A stretch of DNA of 64,000 bases from Roseibium algicola (GCF_001999245.1 NZ_CP019632.1:1-64000); one strand, 5' to 3'; numbered from the stretch's first letter, positions 44,884-55,456 are shown. The notes: generated by a model not told the origin, from the letters alone. Numbers and translations: made by a program.

Positions 44884-46602
44884 CTAGCGGACTGGCCCGC
44901 CCTTGCCTCGCTCCGCCGACTTCGCTTGTTCCAGCTTGCGGGCTTCCTGTCGAACACGAACCTGCCCCTTGTCCAGCACTTTCAAGGTGCTCTTCACCCG
45001 CTCTATCTGTTTGGGATCGAGGCCGTGTTTCTGGGAGAGCTCCGCATGCCTTTCAGGCTTCATGTGCGCACGGATCTCCCTCAAGTCCGTGCCGAAGCGT
45101 TTTTCCAGCGTGGCCATCACCTGCCGGAGCTCGGCCTTGTGCGCCTCGGTCAACGGCATGGTTTCCTGAATGGCTTTCATCAGCGATTGGCTTGGCGCGC
45201 TGACCTCAACCCGCGCCTGGTCGACAACGGCGCGGCGCTCCTGGGCCATCGTCTTGCGGATCCCGTGCACCACGTTGATGTGGGTTTCCACGATGGCACG
45301 CAGGTTCACGGTACCGGCAAGGGCATTCCGGCGCGCAAGCCGCTCTTCGCGGCTGGAAGTTATGCCGCCTCGCCCTGCGAGTTTGCCGAATTTCTCGGGA
45401 CCGTCCTTCAATTCATAAGCCAGCGAGGCATCGCCAAGTTTGCCCAGTTCTGCGGCGTCTTTCACCCGATTGATAACCTTTTGAGGATCCGCGAAGACGA
45501 CCTTGAGATGGCGCTCCAGGCTCTCGGTCGATTTGATGGCAGCTTTTGAAACCGCAAGCCGGTCCTGCAGCTCCTCTCTCGTCACCTCGGGGCTGAGCAC
45601 CTTTTCCGGCACCATGACGCCGGCGGCTTCATAAACGAGAGATTCAAGGCGCTCCTTGGTGGAGCTAAGAACACGTTCGGCATTCTGTGCCGGCGGCTGG
45701 CCCAGAATGGAAAAATCCGATTGGACCGTGATCGTGATTTCTGCATCGCCTGCCGGCAACCTGACAGGAAGGTCCGCCCGGTCCAGCGCGACGATGCCCT
45801 TTTCGGTCAACAGGCTGGCAACGCGGTCGCTGTGTCCCAGGATTTGACCGGTCAGGGTTTCGCCTGGACGGGATGCGCGTACATTGTGGTCGAACGGGTT
45901 CTCTCCAAGCCGTTCCAGATCCGAGAGTGCGCCCCGGATGGCCTCCCGCCGATTGGGATTTAGGGAGTCCTCGAGGAGATGTTGCATCAACGGGCTTTTC
46001 GGATCGTGGGTCGTCTCGATGGAGGTCTCGATCATGCGTGCCTTGGTGATGACGGATAAATCCACCTCGCGGCCATAGTGCTGACCGAGCATCGTAATGA
46101 AGGCTTCCTGGGCGCGGCCATTGCCTTCCCGAAAGGGGTGAACGTAGTTGAGCTCCGACAGCGCCAGGGCCGCCCGTCTGGCGAATTCTTCCGGAGTGGC
46201 CGATTTCATGACACTCTGGTCTTGAATCGGCTTCAAGGCTTCGTTCAAGCCCAATTCCAGACGGGAACCGTGCAAAAAGGACGTTCCGCCTTTCGATATG
46301 ACGCCGATCGGCTCAACGCGCTCGCCATCAATGACAGGGCATTCGTTCCGGGTATGCCCTGCCCACTCGTAGACATCCTGAAAAATGAAGCGGTGTATGG
46401 CTTTTAAGTGAGCAGCGTCGAAGTTGCCCGAGGGGCCACGGCCTTGAACGACTTCTGCCATCCGCGAGGTCGTTAGCGCGTATTCGGCGGTCGTCAGATC
46501 ACTTCGGGTTCTGAGGTTCAACTTGTTCCGCAGGACGCCTGAGCGCTCCGGATCCCCTGGAACGTCCGGATAGGTGTAAGAGCCTTTTTGTTCGTTGCTC
46601 AA
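44884..46602 (-). CDS. Fic-domain toxin with C-terminal BID-like domain (VbhT/Bep-like)
   Basis: 572 aa. The N-terminal Fic domain has the catalytic loop HPFREGNGRAQE at 155-166. The canonical motif would have Arg at the last position; here it is Glu166 (codon GAA). From about residue 369 the sequence (FADPQKVINRV; GPEKFGKLAGRGG; LARRNAL) parallels the BID domains of Bartonella effectors and of the TraA tail in this window. TTG start at 46602 with GAGGA upstream; an intrinsic terminator separates it from the antitoxin gene. Likely a T4SS-delivered or plasmid-maintenance toxin. Confidence 0.85.
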   Translation of the reverse strand: MSNEQKGSYTYPDVPGDPERSGVLRNKLNLRTRSDLTTAEYALTTSRMAEVVQGRGPSGNFDAAHLKAIHRFIFQDVYEWAGHTRNECPVIDGERVEPIGVISKGGTSFLHGSRLELGLNEALKPIQDQSVMKSATPEEFARRAALALSELNYVHPFREGNGRAQEAFITMLGQHYGREVDLSVITKARMIETSIETTHDPKSPLMQHLLEDSLNPNRREAIRGALSDLERLGENPFDHNVRASRPGETLTGQILGHSDRVASLLTEKGIVALDRADLPVRLPAGDAEITITVQSDFSILGQPPAQNAERVLSSTKERLESLVYEAAGVMVPEKVLSPEVTREELQDRLAVSKAAIKSTESLERHLKVVFADPQKVINRVKDAAELGKLGDASLAYELKDGPEKFGKLAGRGGITSSREERLARRNALAGTVNLRAIVETHINVVHGIRKTMAQERRAVVDQARVEVSAPSQSLMKAIQETMPLTEAHKAELRQVMATLEKRFGTDLREIRAHMKPERHAELSQKHGLDPKQIERVKSTLKVLDKGQVRVRQEARKLEQAKSAERGKGGPVR

Positions 46603-46609
46603 ACAGAAT

Positions 46610-46645
46610 TCCTCACAAAAATAAGCCGCCCATTCCGGGGCGGCC
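46610..46645 (-). terminator. Intrinsic terminator between antitoxin and Fic toxin genes
   Basis: On the minus strand GCCGCCC, loop CGGAAT, GGGCGGC (46625-46644) is followed by TTATTTTTG. It lies between the VbhA-like gene and fic in their shared direction, so readthrough would limit toxin expression. Confidence 0.8.
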
Positions 46646-46666
46646 TGGACCTTCTCTGAAGGGAAT

Positions 46667-46873
46667 TCAGGACTTTTGAAAGCGGGCCATCATCTCGGCG
46701 CGGTGCTCTTCAATCGTTATGTCGCCGGCGACATAGCGAGCGTTGGCGTTTTCCAGAACCGGATCATGAACATAGCCCTGCCGTTTGTTCGCTGCGGTGG
46801 CTTGCTCAATGGCTCTGCGGCGCTGTTCCACGGCTTCCGGGGAACGATCTGGACGGGAGGAATGAACGTTCAT
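46667..46873 (-). CDS. VbhA-like Fic antitoxin
   Basis: 68 aa, directly upstream of the Fic gene. The C-terminal half (LENANARYVAGDITIEEHRAEMMARF) follows the VbhA antitoxin fold pattern. The inhibitory helix motif (S/T)xxxE(G/N) appears degenerate: by eye the aligned residues are A28 and Q32-G33, with Gln in place of the blocking Glu. Hence either regulation differs or the alignment is shifted. Confidence 0.72.
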   Translation of the reverse strand: MNVHSSRPDRSPEAVEQRRRAIEQATAANKRQGYVHDPVLENANARYVAGDITIEEHRAEMMARFQKS

Positions 46874-47097
46874 GGGGTAGTCTCCAAACTACGGACCTAG
46901 CAACTGACGCCATAGAGAGCCTGAACCGGGAAAAGTTCCTAACTCTCTAACCTATAATAGCATTTTTGGCTGTCGAAGGCGAATGCCGAGCGTGTTTGCC
47001 GTTCATCTACCGAAGGTCCGGCCTTGCAAGCGAGCGATCGGCAAAGCTTATCCCGGATTTCGTCACCGAACGCGGATCTGGCAATCAAGACTTCCAA

Positions 47098-47505
47098 TCA
47101 AACGAATGGATCGACAAGTTGCACGCCTGTCGGTTCAAAATCAGACGCGTTCCCGGTAACGACCCATCCGTTACGGGTCAAAGCCTGAGCAGCAATCATC
47201 AGATCAGCGCCGTTGTGACCAATTCTCGCGGAGAGCTCACCCCAACATAAGGCATCTGATGCGGTAAACTCCAACAACCGGTCTCCAAACATTGAAACCG
47301 TCCGGTCCAACCACTGACGAAGATGCTTGGCAAAATCCATATTCCGCCGTTCCTGAAGCCGGATTCCTCTTTCAATTTCGCCAAGCGTGACAACGCTCAC
47401 ATAGAGCGTTTCCTCCGGCTTATCCGACAACCAGGCAGCGACCTTGGGCGCTCTTTCCGCACGCCTTGCGGCAGTAATCACGTTTGTATCCAGAACATAG
47501 ATCAA
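47098..47505 (-). CDS. VapC-type PIN-domain toxin
   Basis: 135 aa PIN-domain ribonuclease: YVLDTNVI (first acidic site), VTLGEIERG, and HNGADLMIAAQALTRNGWVVTGNASDF with the remaining acidic residues. Overlaps its antitoxin by four bases. Nothing was seen in the 224 bases between it and the Fic antitoxin. Confidence 0.92.
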   Translation of the reverse strand: MIYVLDTNVITAARRAERAPKVAAWLSDKPEETLYVSVVTLGEIERGIRLQERRNMDFAKHLRQWLDRTVSMFGDRLLEFTASDALCWGELSARIGHNGADLMIAAQALTRNGWVVTGNASDFEPTGVQLVDPFV

Positions 47506-47744
47506 AATTCGACATCCCGGGGCGATACCTTTGATCGCTCAATGCCCTCTCCCGGGAAGCTGAGGACATGGTCTGCAAAGCTCTCGCGCCGCCCCTTCGC
47601 TTCTCTGAGAAGCCGGCGATACTCTTCCGAGGAAATAACGACGACAGCTGGTTTGCCTCTGCGGGACACTTCCTGAGGCCGGCCAGCCATTGCGGCTTCA
47701 ACCACAGCGCTGAATCTGTTCTTTGCATCTTGAAGAGAAATCAT
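47502..47744 (-). CDS. Phd/YefM-type antitoxin
   Basis: 80 aa; ISLQDAKNRFSAVVEAAMAGRPQEVSRRGKPAVVVISSEEYRRLL is a typical Phd/YefM DNA-binding domain, with a disordered toxin-binding tail. Partner of the PIN toxin. Confidence 0.9.
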   Translation of the reverse strand: MISLQDAKNRFSAVVEAAMAGRPQEVSRRGKPAVVVISSEEYRRLLREAKGRRESFADHVLSFPGEGIERSKVSPRDVEF

Positions 47745-47765
47745 CTCGCCCTCACTAACTGGCTA

Positions 47766-47783
47766 GCTATCTAGCTAGATAGC
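47766..47783. promoter_or_regulatory. Palindromic operator of the Phd-VapC pair
   Basis: GCTATCTAG-CTAGATAGC is a perfect 18-bp palindrome 21 bases upstream of the antitoxin ATG, the usual place for an autoregulatory operator. Confidence 0.7.
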
Positions 47784-47858
47784 ATTTTCTTCATCGATTT
47801 CCAAGTCTATCGTGTGGTCAGCGCAAGTTTTCGCCGCCCGGTCCGCGCGTCCACCGCC

Positions 47859-49115
47859 TCACACCAGCCCATGCAGAGACTTGTGAAGGTGGAGTTTGCC
47901 CTCCCCTGCCCTGTCAATCATGGCGCGGAAATACCCGCCGGGCGAAGCAATGTGCTCCGGATCCCGCAGCGCCTTCTCTGCGACAACCACAAGGCAGGCC
48001 GCGGCCAGATATCTGCCTTGCCGCTCGACAGCGAGCTGATATCCGGCTGGACTTAGGCCGATCAGCAGGCGCAACTGTTCAGCAGCTCCACAAAGGGCTG
48101 GCCAACTGTTCAAGTTGATCCCGGTTTCTGCCTGTACCGATGAACATGCCGACTGGATGAGTCCTATGGAAACGCCATCCAGGTTGGTTTCGGGTAATTT
48201 GCTTGGTCCTGCCCTGCCCGCTTGCGATTTCGGCCGTTGTGTTTCCGAGCGACCGCCGCAAGGCTCTTTTTCAAGAGCCATTTCAACGGCGAAGCCGTTG
48301 TCAGAAGGAAACTTAGTGTCTTGCTCGTTAGAGCAAGTCCGCTGAGAATTACTTCTAAGAGAGTCGGTTTGGGTTGTAATAGATAAAGGGCTGACATCAA
48401 TGTCATCCGCGGATGACAATTTATCCTTTATTTCCAACGAGTGGGCGTCATGGAGAGCCAGAATTTCCGTGTAGATCGTTTCCAGGATCCCCGCCTTTTC
48501 CACGACAGTCAGTTCATCCCGGTTCACAACTGAATGGGCCCGTGCTGCAAAGCCGTGAAACTCCGCAGGCTCCAATTCGACCACGTCGGCGATCGCCCGT
48601 GAAAAGCGCGTGACGGCCCGCTTGGCTTCCTGCTCCGCCTTAATCCGGCGCTGGAACGCATCCGCCTGAGCCTTGAAGGCTTCCAAGTTGAAGCATGCAG
48701 GCGTGAAGTCGAGCCCGTAGGCCTGCGCGAAATCTCCGTCTGAACCGCGGTACATATAACGGCGCCCAGTCGGGCTGTCCCGATAGGCAAGCACTCCGGC
48801 TTCGACGAGCTTCTTCAGGCAGCGGGTGACGGTGCGTGTGGTGCGCCGTGTGTATTCGGCGAGCCGTTGATTTGAGATCGCCACCACCGGCCGTTTCCCT
48901 GTCTGGAAGTCGTCCGCCTGGACGAGGCCCAGGAGAATATCCAGGACATGGTAGGCCGTGCCATCAATACCAAGCGCCGGCGCGACGCGTTTCAGAACCA
49001 GGGAGATTTCCTTTTTGGTGACCTTCGGCCGATCCTCCTGGGACGCCAGATGCGCGCTCGCAAGGATCCCGGCAGACACCTTGCGAAAACTCGCAATCTG
49101 CTGAGACGAAGACAT
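47859..49115 (-). CDS. repC: RepC replication initiator
   Basis: 418 aa. The N-terminal winged-helix region (VLDILLGLVQADDF; ISNQRLAEYTRRTTRTVTRCLKKLVEAGVLAYRDSPTGRRY) and the C-terminal SPGGYFRAMIDRAGEGKL are RepC hallmarks. It initiates replication within its own coding sequence. Lies third in repABC, after a 220-base gap encoding the antisense RNA. Confidence 0.95.
   Translation of the reverse strand: MSSSQQIASFRKVSAGILASAHLASQEDRPKVTKKEISLVLKRVAPALGIDGTAYHVLDILLGLVQADDFQTGKRPVVAISNQRLAEYTRRTTRTVTRCLKKLVEAGVLAYRDSPTGRRYMYRGSDGDFAQAYGLDFTPACFNLEAFKAQADAFQRRIKAEQEAKRAVTRFSRAIADVVELEPAEFHGFAARAHSVVNRDELTVVEKAGILETIYTEILALHDAHSLEIKDKLSSADDIDVSPLSITTQTDSLRSNSQRTCSNEQDTKFPSDNGFAVEMALEKEPCGGRSETQRPKSQAGRAGPSKLPETNLDGVSIGLIQSACSSVQAETGINLNSWPALCGAAEQLRLLIGLSPAGYQLAVERQGRYLAAACLVVVAEKALRDPEHIASPGGYFRAMIDRAGEGKLHLHKSLHGLV
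48383..48431. other. oriV: Candidate replication origin element inside repC
   Basis: ATAAAGG (48383) and CCTTTAT (48425) flank a perfect 18-bp palindrome TGTCATCCG-CGGATGACA (48401-48418) in a locally AT-rich part of repC. RepABC origins lie within repC, which makes this the best visible candidate. The palindrome resembles, but is not, the parS word found elsewhere. Confidence 0.45.
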
Positions 49116-49255
49116 AAGTCCTCCTTTGCCGGAAGCGCATAAACGCGACCGGACACTGAGTGTTCAGATGCGAGACAAGCAAAAAGACGCAAGAAATCGT
49201 GCTCTGCTCAAAGACAGAACTTGCGTTGCGCTACAAGTGATTCTATGATTTTAGC

Positions 49256-49325
49256 TGCTACACATAGAGCATAGGCACTCGTGCTTATCTCAAGTTTGGA
49301 CCCGCCCTTGTGGCGGGTTCTTTCG
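49256..49325 (+). ncRNA. Countertranscript RNA of repABC (IncA-type)
   Basis: Antisense to the repB-repC leader. -35 TTGCGT (49221-49226), 17-bp spacer, -10 TATGAT (49244-49249) predict a start near 49256. Intrinsic terminator ACCCGCC, loop CTTGT, GGCGGGT (49300-49318) followed by TCTTTCGTTT. Size near 70 nt and location match the ctRNAs that limit RepC translation in this plasmid family. Confidence 0.82.
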
Positions 49326-49338
49326 TTTAGAGCCTCAT

Positions 49339-50340
49339 TTACTCCCCCCTCTCTTTCATGTAATCCGCATAGAGACTGTTCAGTTGAGCCTTCAAAAACT
49401 CATCGAATCCTGGAGCTTTAGCTCCATTTACGGTGAACGTAGTGCCGCTTTTGGTCGATCTGATCGTCACCGGTACGTGCTCAACATGTTGGACCACCAT
49501 CTTTGGTTTTTTCGGCTTTATTGCTTTCTTCGCGCTGCGAAGCACGAATTCGAAACGCTCGTCCGAAGTCAGCACTGCGATGTTGTCCGCGGACAACATT
49601 TCTCGAAGTGGCTTCCAATCAACCAATTTTGCTAACTCAGCAAGTTCCATCCATTTTCGTCGCCCTGTACCAGGAGCGGCGCCAATCGCAACAATCAATT
49701 CGACGGGCAATTCTCTGATCAGCTTGATCATTTTTGATACAGCCGCTCTGTCCACTTTGAGCGCAGATATAATGACATTCCGCTTGAACTTTTGGTCTTC
49801 CAATCGCGCTGCAAACAACGCACGTTCTATATAGGAAAGATTGGTTCTGGCACTGTTTTCCTGCCCTTGAAGAACGACCAGTTGCTCATCGTTCAACTCC
49901 CGAACGACAGCCTTGACCTTTCGATTGAGGCTTCTGGCCGCCCGAAGTCTACGATGGCCGAATGCCACCTGCATGCGACCCTTTTGAGCCGGGTTTGGAC
50001 GAACAAGGATTGGTACTAATTGCCCGTGCTCATCGATTTGTTGAACAAAGTCCCTCTCGACTTCCGGGTCCGCTTCCAAACGGTCGCGAACAAATGAATC
50101 GTCTATTTGAGAGGGATCCAGTTCAACGACCTTTTGTCCTTCCAACAGTTGCCGTTCTAATTCACTAGCACGGTCCATCTGACTTGAGAGTGAGCCAAGA
50201 GTTTTTGCGATGCCTCCAACCGGTGAACTTGACCGTCTATTTGGCGTGATGCCCGCCAGTGGGCGATCCGATTTATTTGGATCCCCTTGGATTTCACCAT
50301 CCTCGTCCGACGAAAAACTGATCAGGTCTTTGCGTGCCAT
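49339..50340 (-). CDS. repB: RepB partition protein (ParB family)
   Basis: 333 aa. ParB-type core: QIDEHGQLVPILVRP, VAFGHRRLRAARSL, ENSARTNLSYIERALFA, and a following HTH (ALKVDRAAVSKMIKLIREL). Binds parS. Starts three bases after the repA stop. One parS lies inside this gene. Confidence 0.95.
   Translation of the reverse strand: MARKDLISFSSDEDGEIQGDPNKSDRPLAGITPNRRSSSPVGGIAKTLGSLSSQMDRASELERQLLEGQKVVELDPSQIDDSFVRDRLEADPEVERDFVQQIDEHGQLVPILVRPNPAQKGRMQVAFGHRRLRAARSLNRKVKAVVRELNDEQLVVLQGQENSARTNLSYIERALFAARLEDQKFKRNVIISALKVDRAAVSKMIKLIRELPVELIVAIGAAPGTGRRKWMELAELAKLVDWKPLREMLSADNIAVLTSDERFEFVLRSAKKAIKPKKPKMVVQHVEHVPVTIRSTKSGTTFTVNGAKAPGFDEFLKAQLNSLYADYMKERGE
49580..49599. promoter_or_regulatory. 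parS: parS centromere site 1 (inside repB)
   Basis: GTTGTCCGCGGACAAC is a perfect palindrome fitting the repABC parS consensus GTTNNCNGCNGNNAAC; flanking bases extend the dyad to 20 bp. An identical 16-mer occurs upstream of repA. Confidence 0.88.
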
Positions 50341-50343
50341 CCC

Positions 50344-51537
50344 TTACCTCCGTCCCCAAGTCACGTTTAAGAGGTCTTCGATTTCCTGGTTCACGAGAGA
50401 CATAGATTCCATTGCGCGATCATAAGTACCGCGCACAAATTGGCTTCTTTCGACTTCATACAAAGTTTGCTTGGTAACACCGGCATCAGAAATAGCAGTA
50501 GATTTAAGCATCGCATGTTGAAGCATGCGATTTCCAAATATTGAACGCATAAACCCGGTCATCTGGCTTTGTGGTCCATCGTTTGGTTCGAAGCGAGTAA
50601 CCAAGTAACGCATCCAATCATAGCTGGTACGCCCTCCGGCCTTTTCGACAACACTCATCAATTCAGCTGTCATAGAAAGAAATTGGGACATAGACATAAC
50701 GTCCAACATCTGTGGATGTACGGTGATCAATACTCCTGTGGCCGCACTTAAGGCCGACATCGTTAGAAAGCCAAGCTGAGGTGGGCAATCAATGACTACA
50801 ACGTCGTAATAGCTTTCAACGCTTGTCAGCACCTCCCCTATTCGGGCGAAAAACATGGACGCTGAACGTCCTTCAGACATTGCTTTGGGCGTTTCATGCT
50901 CGAATTCCATCAATTCAAGATTGCCTGGAACAATATGGAGGTTTGGCGTATATGTGGATCGAATGATTTCGCTTAAGGCTCGAGGGTCTTCATAACGGAT
51001 AGCACCGTAAAGCGTTTCTCCCTCGTCGACATCTAGTTCGGGTTGATGTCCGAACATCGCTGACAATGATGCTTGTGGATCAAGGTCAATTGTTAAAACG
51101 CGGTATCCACGCAACGCCAAGAACTGAGCCAAATGAGCAGATGTGGTGGTTTTTCCGGAACCACCTTTGAAGTTCATTACAGTGATAACCTGAAGCTTTT
51201 CATCTCCCCGACGGATCGGCACATATTTTGGCGTGCCATTTTTCTCGTCCAAGACCTGACGTATATGATCCATGTCCTCGACAGAATATGTGCGCCTACC
51301 GTTCTCGTTTGGTTCGGGGCCATGCCCATCAGCGGCGACCTGACGTAAATAGCCTTCCTTAATGCCAATCAATTTAGCTGCTTCTGCAGGCGAAAATTTT
51401 CGGATAGTCTTTTGAGAAGCAGGTGGAAAGATTTTTCGTTGATGTATCTGCAATTGATGAGCGAGCTCATTCGCGTCCGCCGAAAGTGTCGTTGGCAGGT
51501 GTTCAGCAGCACCTTCAACCAGAAGATTGGTGTCCAT
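50344..51537 (-). CDS. repA: RepA partition ATPase (ParA family)
   Basis: 397 aa from ATG 51537 (an upstream in-frame ATG would add 15 residues). N-terminal HTH (FSPAEAAKLIGIKEGYLRQVAADG), deviant Walker A KGGSGKTTT at about 124-132, TIDLDPQASLS, and VVVIDCPPQLGFLTMSAL. Segregation ATPase and autorepressor of repABC. Confidence 0.95.
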   Translation of the reverse strand: MDTNLLVEGAAEHLPTTLSADANELAHQLQIHQRKIFPPASQKTIRKFSPAEAAKLIGIKEGYLRQVAADGHGPEPNENGRRTYSVEDMDHIRQVLDEKNGTPKYVPIRRGDEKLQVITVMNFKGGSGKTTTSAHLAQFLALRGYRVLTIDLDPQASLSAMFGHQPELDVDEGETLYGAIRYEDPRALSEIIRSTYTPNLHIVPGNLELMEFEHETPKAMSEGRSASMFFARIGEVLTSVESYYDVVVIDCPPQLGFLTMSALSAATGVLITVHPQMLDVMSMSQFLSMTAELMSVVEKAGGRTSYDWMRYLVTRFEPNDGPQSQMTGFMRSIFGNRMLQHAMLKSTAISDAGVTKQTLYEVERSQFVRGTYDRAMESMSLVNQEIEDLLNVTWGRR

Positions 51538-51676
51538 CTCGAAAAATCCTCGAACTGCGCATTTTTGAAAACTACGCCTCAAACTGCGCTGTTACAATAT
51601 GCTCCGATTCGTTACCAATTTACAAACGCTTAACCAAGTGCATTTTTCAGCCTAGTTTCGACAAGAACTTCGCATT

Positions 51677-51692
51677 GTTGTCCGCGGACAAC
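51677..51692. promoter_or_regulatory. parS: parS centromere site 2 (upstream of repA)
   Basis: Second exact GTTGTCCGCGGACAAC, 140 bases upstream of the repA start and on the far side of the repABC promoter region. Confidence 0.9.
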
Positions 51693-51810
51693 TTTTTGGA
51701 GTCACCCGGCACATTTCCTTCAACCTTTTGCCGCCAAAGTGACAGCACTTCCTCGTCGAGCCAAGCATCTCTGTATTGACAAACGCACGTGGATGATGGC
51801 CGATGGCAAC

Positions 51811-53832
<2,022 letters not shown>

Positions 53833-53893
53833 TTCATTCGCAGAGGGGAGGGGAGATTCGAGGGGAGGGGTTTAGGGCTCCCTTCGCCCGATG

Positions 53894-53916
53894 GCCTACC
53901 GCTCGATGCGGTAGGC
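53894..53916. repeat. CGCTCGATGCG-type hairpin
   Basis: Nine-base perfect stem (GCCTACCGC/GCGGTAGGC) with loop TCGAT, 60 bases after the thiC stop. Shares the 11-base core CGCTCGATGCG with intergenic hairpins at 43593 and 58731. Confidence 0.6.
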
Positions 53917-54178
53917 GAGCGGAATGGGCTCCAAAATCGGTATTTTGATAAAAGGCCTTTGCTCAGCTATTCCGGGAGCGGTCCTGCGGCACCGTTTCAC
54001 GGTTTTGTCACGCTTGGCCGCCGTTTTTCACGTTTGCACACTACCGGCCGATGTCGCGAGGACATCCGATTGCCTGTTTGACATCCATCATTTGGAAAAT
54101 TCAGAGAATTGACTTATATTCTTGTCCGGAGTGGGACGGCAGGTTTCCCCGCCGCCCCCTTCCCTAAAGTATGAATTG

Positions 54179-54218
54179 GACCCGGATTTCGATTTGCAAG
54201 GTCGTCCGGGTCTTTTTC
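54179..54218 (+). terminator. Terminator-like hairpin with T-run
   Basis: GACCCGGA (54179-54186) pairs with TCCGGGTC (54205-54212) across an 18-base loop and is followed by TTTTTC. Possible terminator for plus-strand transcription from thiC or for a short transcript. Confidence 0.5.
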
Positions 54219-54362
54219 ACTTTAAGGGTAACGCTGATAGGCCAATGCCACATCGTCGTTACCTCCGGTTTGAGAGCAAGGCTGTTGCCTCAGCCGGGCT
54301 AGCCAATCCGGCCCGGTCGCGCCGCTTGCTCTGCGCTGCTGCTTTTGCTGCTCAAAACTGAA

Positions 54363-54599
54363 TCAGGTTTCCTCTTTGTAGAGCGCTAAAACTCTCGGGT
54401 TCGTTAACTGGTCGTGCGTTGTCTCAAATGTGGCACCGTCCCATTCAATCCACGCTTCCCAACCGGTCGGCGTCGCTCTGCCGTACCATACTCGAACGCT
54501 AATCCGATTGTTCGGCAATTCTTCGACTATGGAAACTGTGTGCGTGCCGCCGAGGCCGGAATCAATGTCATAGACTTTGACTTTTCGTATCGGTCCCAT
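54363..54599 (-). CDS. Hypothetical plasmid protein (78 aa)
   Basis: ATG 54599 after GAGGGGA. Product (GPIRKVKVYDIDSGLGGTHTVSIVEELPNNRISVRVWYGR..) is beta-rich and soluble, unrecognised. Eight bases after the methyltransferase stop in a minus-strand operon. Confidence 0.6.
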   Translation of the reverse strand: MGPIRKVKVYDIDSGLGGTHTVSIVEELPNNRISVRVWYGRATPTGWEAWIEWDGATFETTHDQLTNPRVLALYKEET

Positions 54600-54607
54600 G
54601 GTTCCCC

Positions 54608-55453
54608 TCACAGCAACGCAAGTTGTTCGGCTGGGCGAAGTGGGACGACCGGGACCGGCAGGGCGCTTAGGCGCTCCTGCACCTGACCTTGCCGGGCGCG
54701 ATCCTGGGCAAACTCGTAGCAGGCAATTTCGCAAATGATCGAGGTATCCTTCCAATCGTCCCTGTACATCGAGGTATCGACGCCCGCGCCTTCATACATG
54801 TGGAACCCTGACAACTTCTGATATTCAGCCGCAGGACCGGTTTCAACCCTCTGAAAGCATTGCGCGCCGGAATATCGGAAGGCGGCGGACGCTTGCGGGA
54901 CGATGAATGCGCCCCGATTGGCCAGTTCGGCCGCGATGTCGATCACGTGAAACTCAAACTGGCGGCCACGATAGCGCGGTCCATTGCCGGCGCGCTTCGC
55001 GGCACCGAACGGCGGATTGGACACGGCCACGTCAAAACGCTCTCCACCAAGCTCCCTTTGCCAGTCCCTCCAGTCAAAGACATCGGCGCAGATCCAACGA
55101 GCCTCCGGCAGCAGCTTTCTGCCCACCTCGACATATCGGGGATTCAGCTCAACGCATGTCAGGTCCGGGCAATTGTCGGCCCATTTCGCGCGGTGGTGCA
55201 GGAAGTAGGACAGGATTCCGATCCCGGCGCAAAGATCGATGACGCGGCTGCCAGCGCCCCCGGCATCGATGGAGAAGTCTGCAGCCAGCCCCCAGGGCGT
55301 AAAGAACGCCCCGGATGCTCCGTTGATGTGGTTCGCGCCTTCGTGCCAGTTCTGAAACACGAAGTCTTTTTCGTCTTCGCTCAAGCGATCCTTGGTCAGG
55401 ACCGCCTCGGCCTCCGCGTGGGCCTTGCGCTGCGATTTGGTGAGTTTCGCCAT
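54608..55453 (-). CDS. DNA methyltransferase-like protein
   Basis: 281 aa. AdoMet motif RVIDLCAGIGILSY and catalytic VSNPPFG, typical of N6-adenine or small-molecule/RNA methyltransferases of the MTS type. No nuclease is adjacent. Lone methyltransferases in this setting are often anti-restriction or regulatory on conjugative plasmids (inference). Confidence 0.8.
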   Translation of the reverse strand: MAKLTKSQRKAHAEAEAVLTKDRLSEDEKDFVFQNWHEGANHINGASGAFFTPWGLAADFSIDAGGAGSRVIDLCAGIGILSYFLHHRAKWADNCPDLTCVELNPRYVEVGRKLLPEARWICADVFDWRDWQRELGGERFDVAVSNPPFGAAKRAGNGPRYRGRQFEFHVIDIAAELANRGAFIVPQASAAFRYSGAQCFQRVETGPAAEYQKLSGFHMYEGAGVDTSMYRDDWKDTSIICEIACYEFAQDRARQGQVQERLSALPVPVVPLRPAEQLALL

Positions 55454-55456
55454 GGC

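Larger units (their letters stand above)
53833..54362. other. Non-coding region after thiC
   Basis: 530 bases without a convincing gene. It contains a hairpin at 53894-53916 (GCCTACCGC, loop TCGAT, GCGGTAGGC) and the terminator-like structure at 54179-54218. The short ORFs here look like chance. Confidence 0.5.

Noticed and set aside
49300..49328. Terminator of repB transcription
   Set aside because: The T-rich tail lies on the plus strand, so the hairpin ends the antisense RNA and not the minus-strand repABC message.
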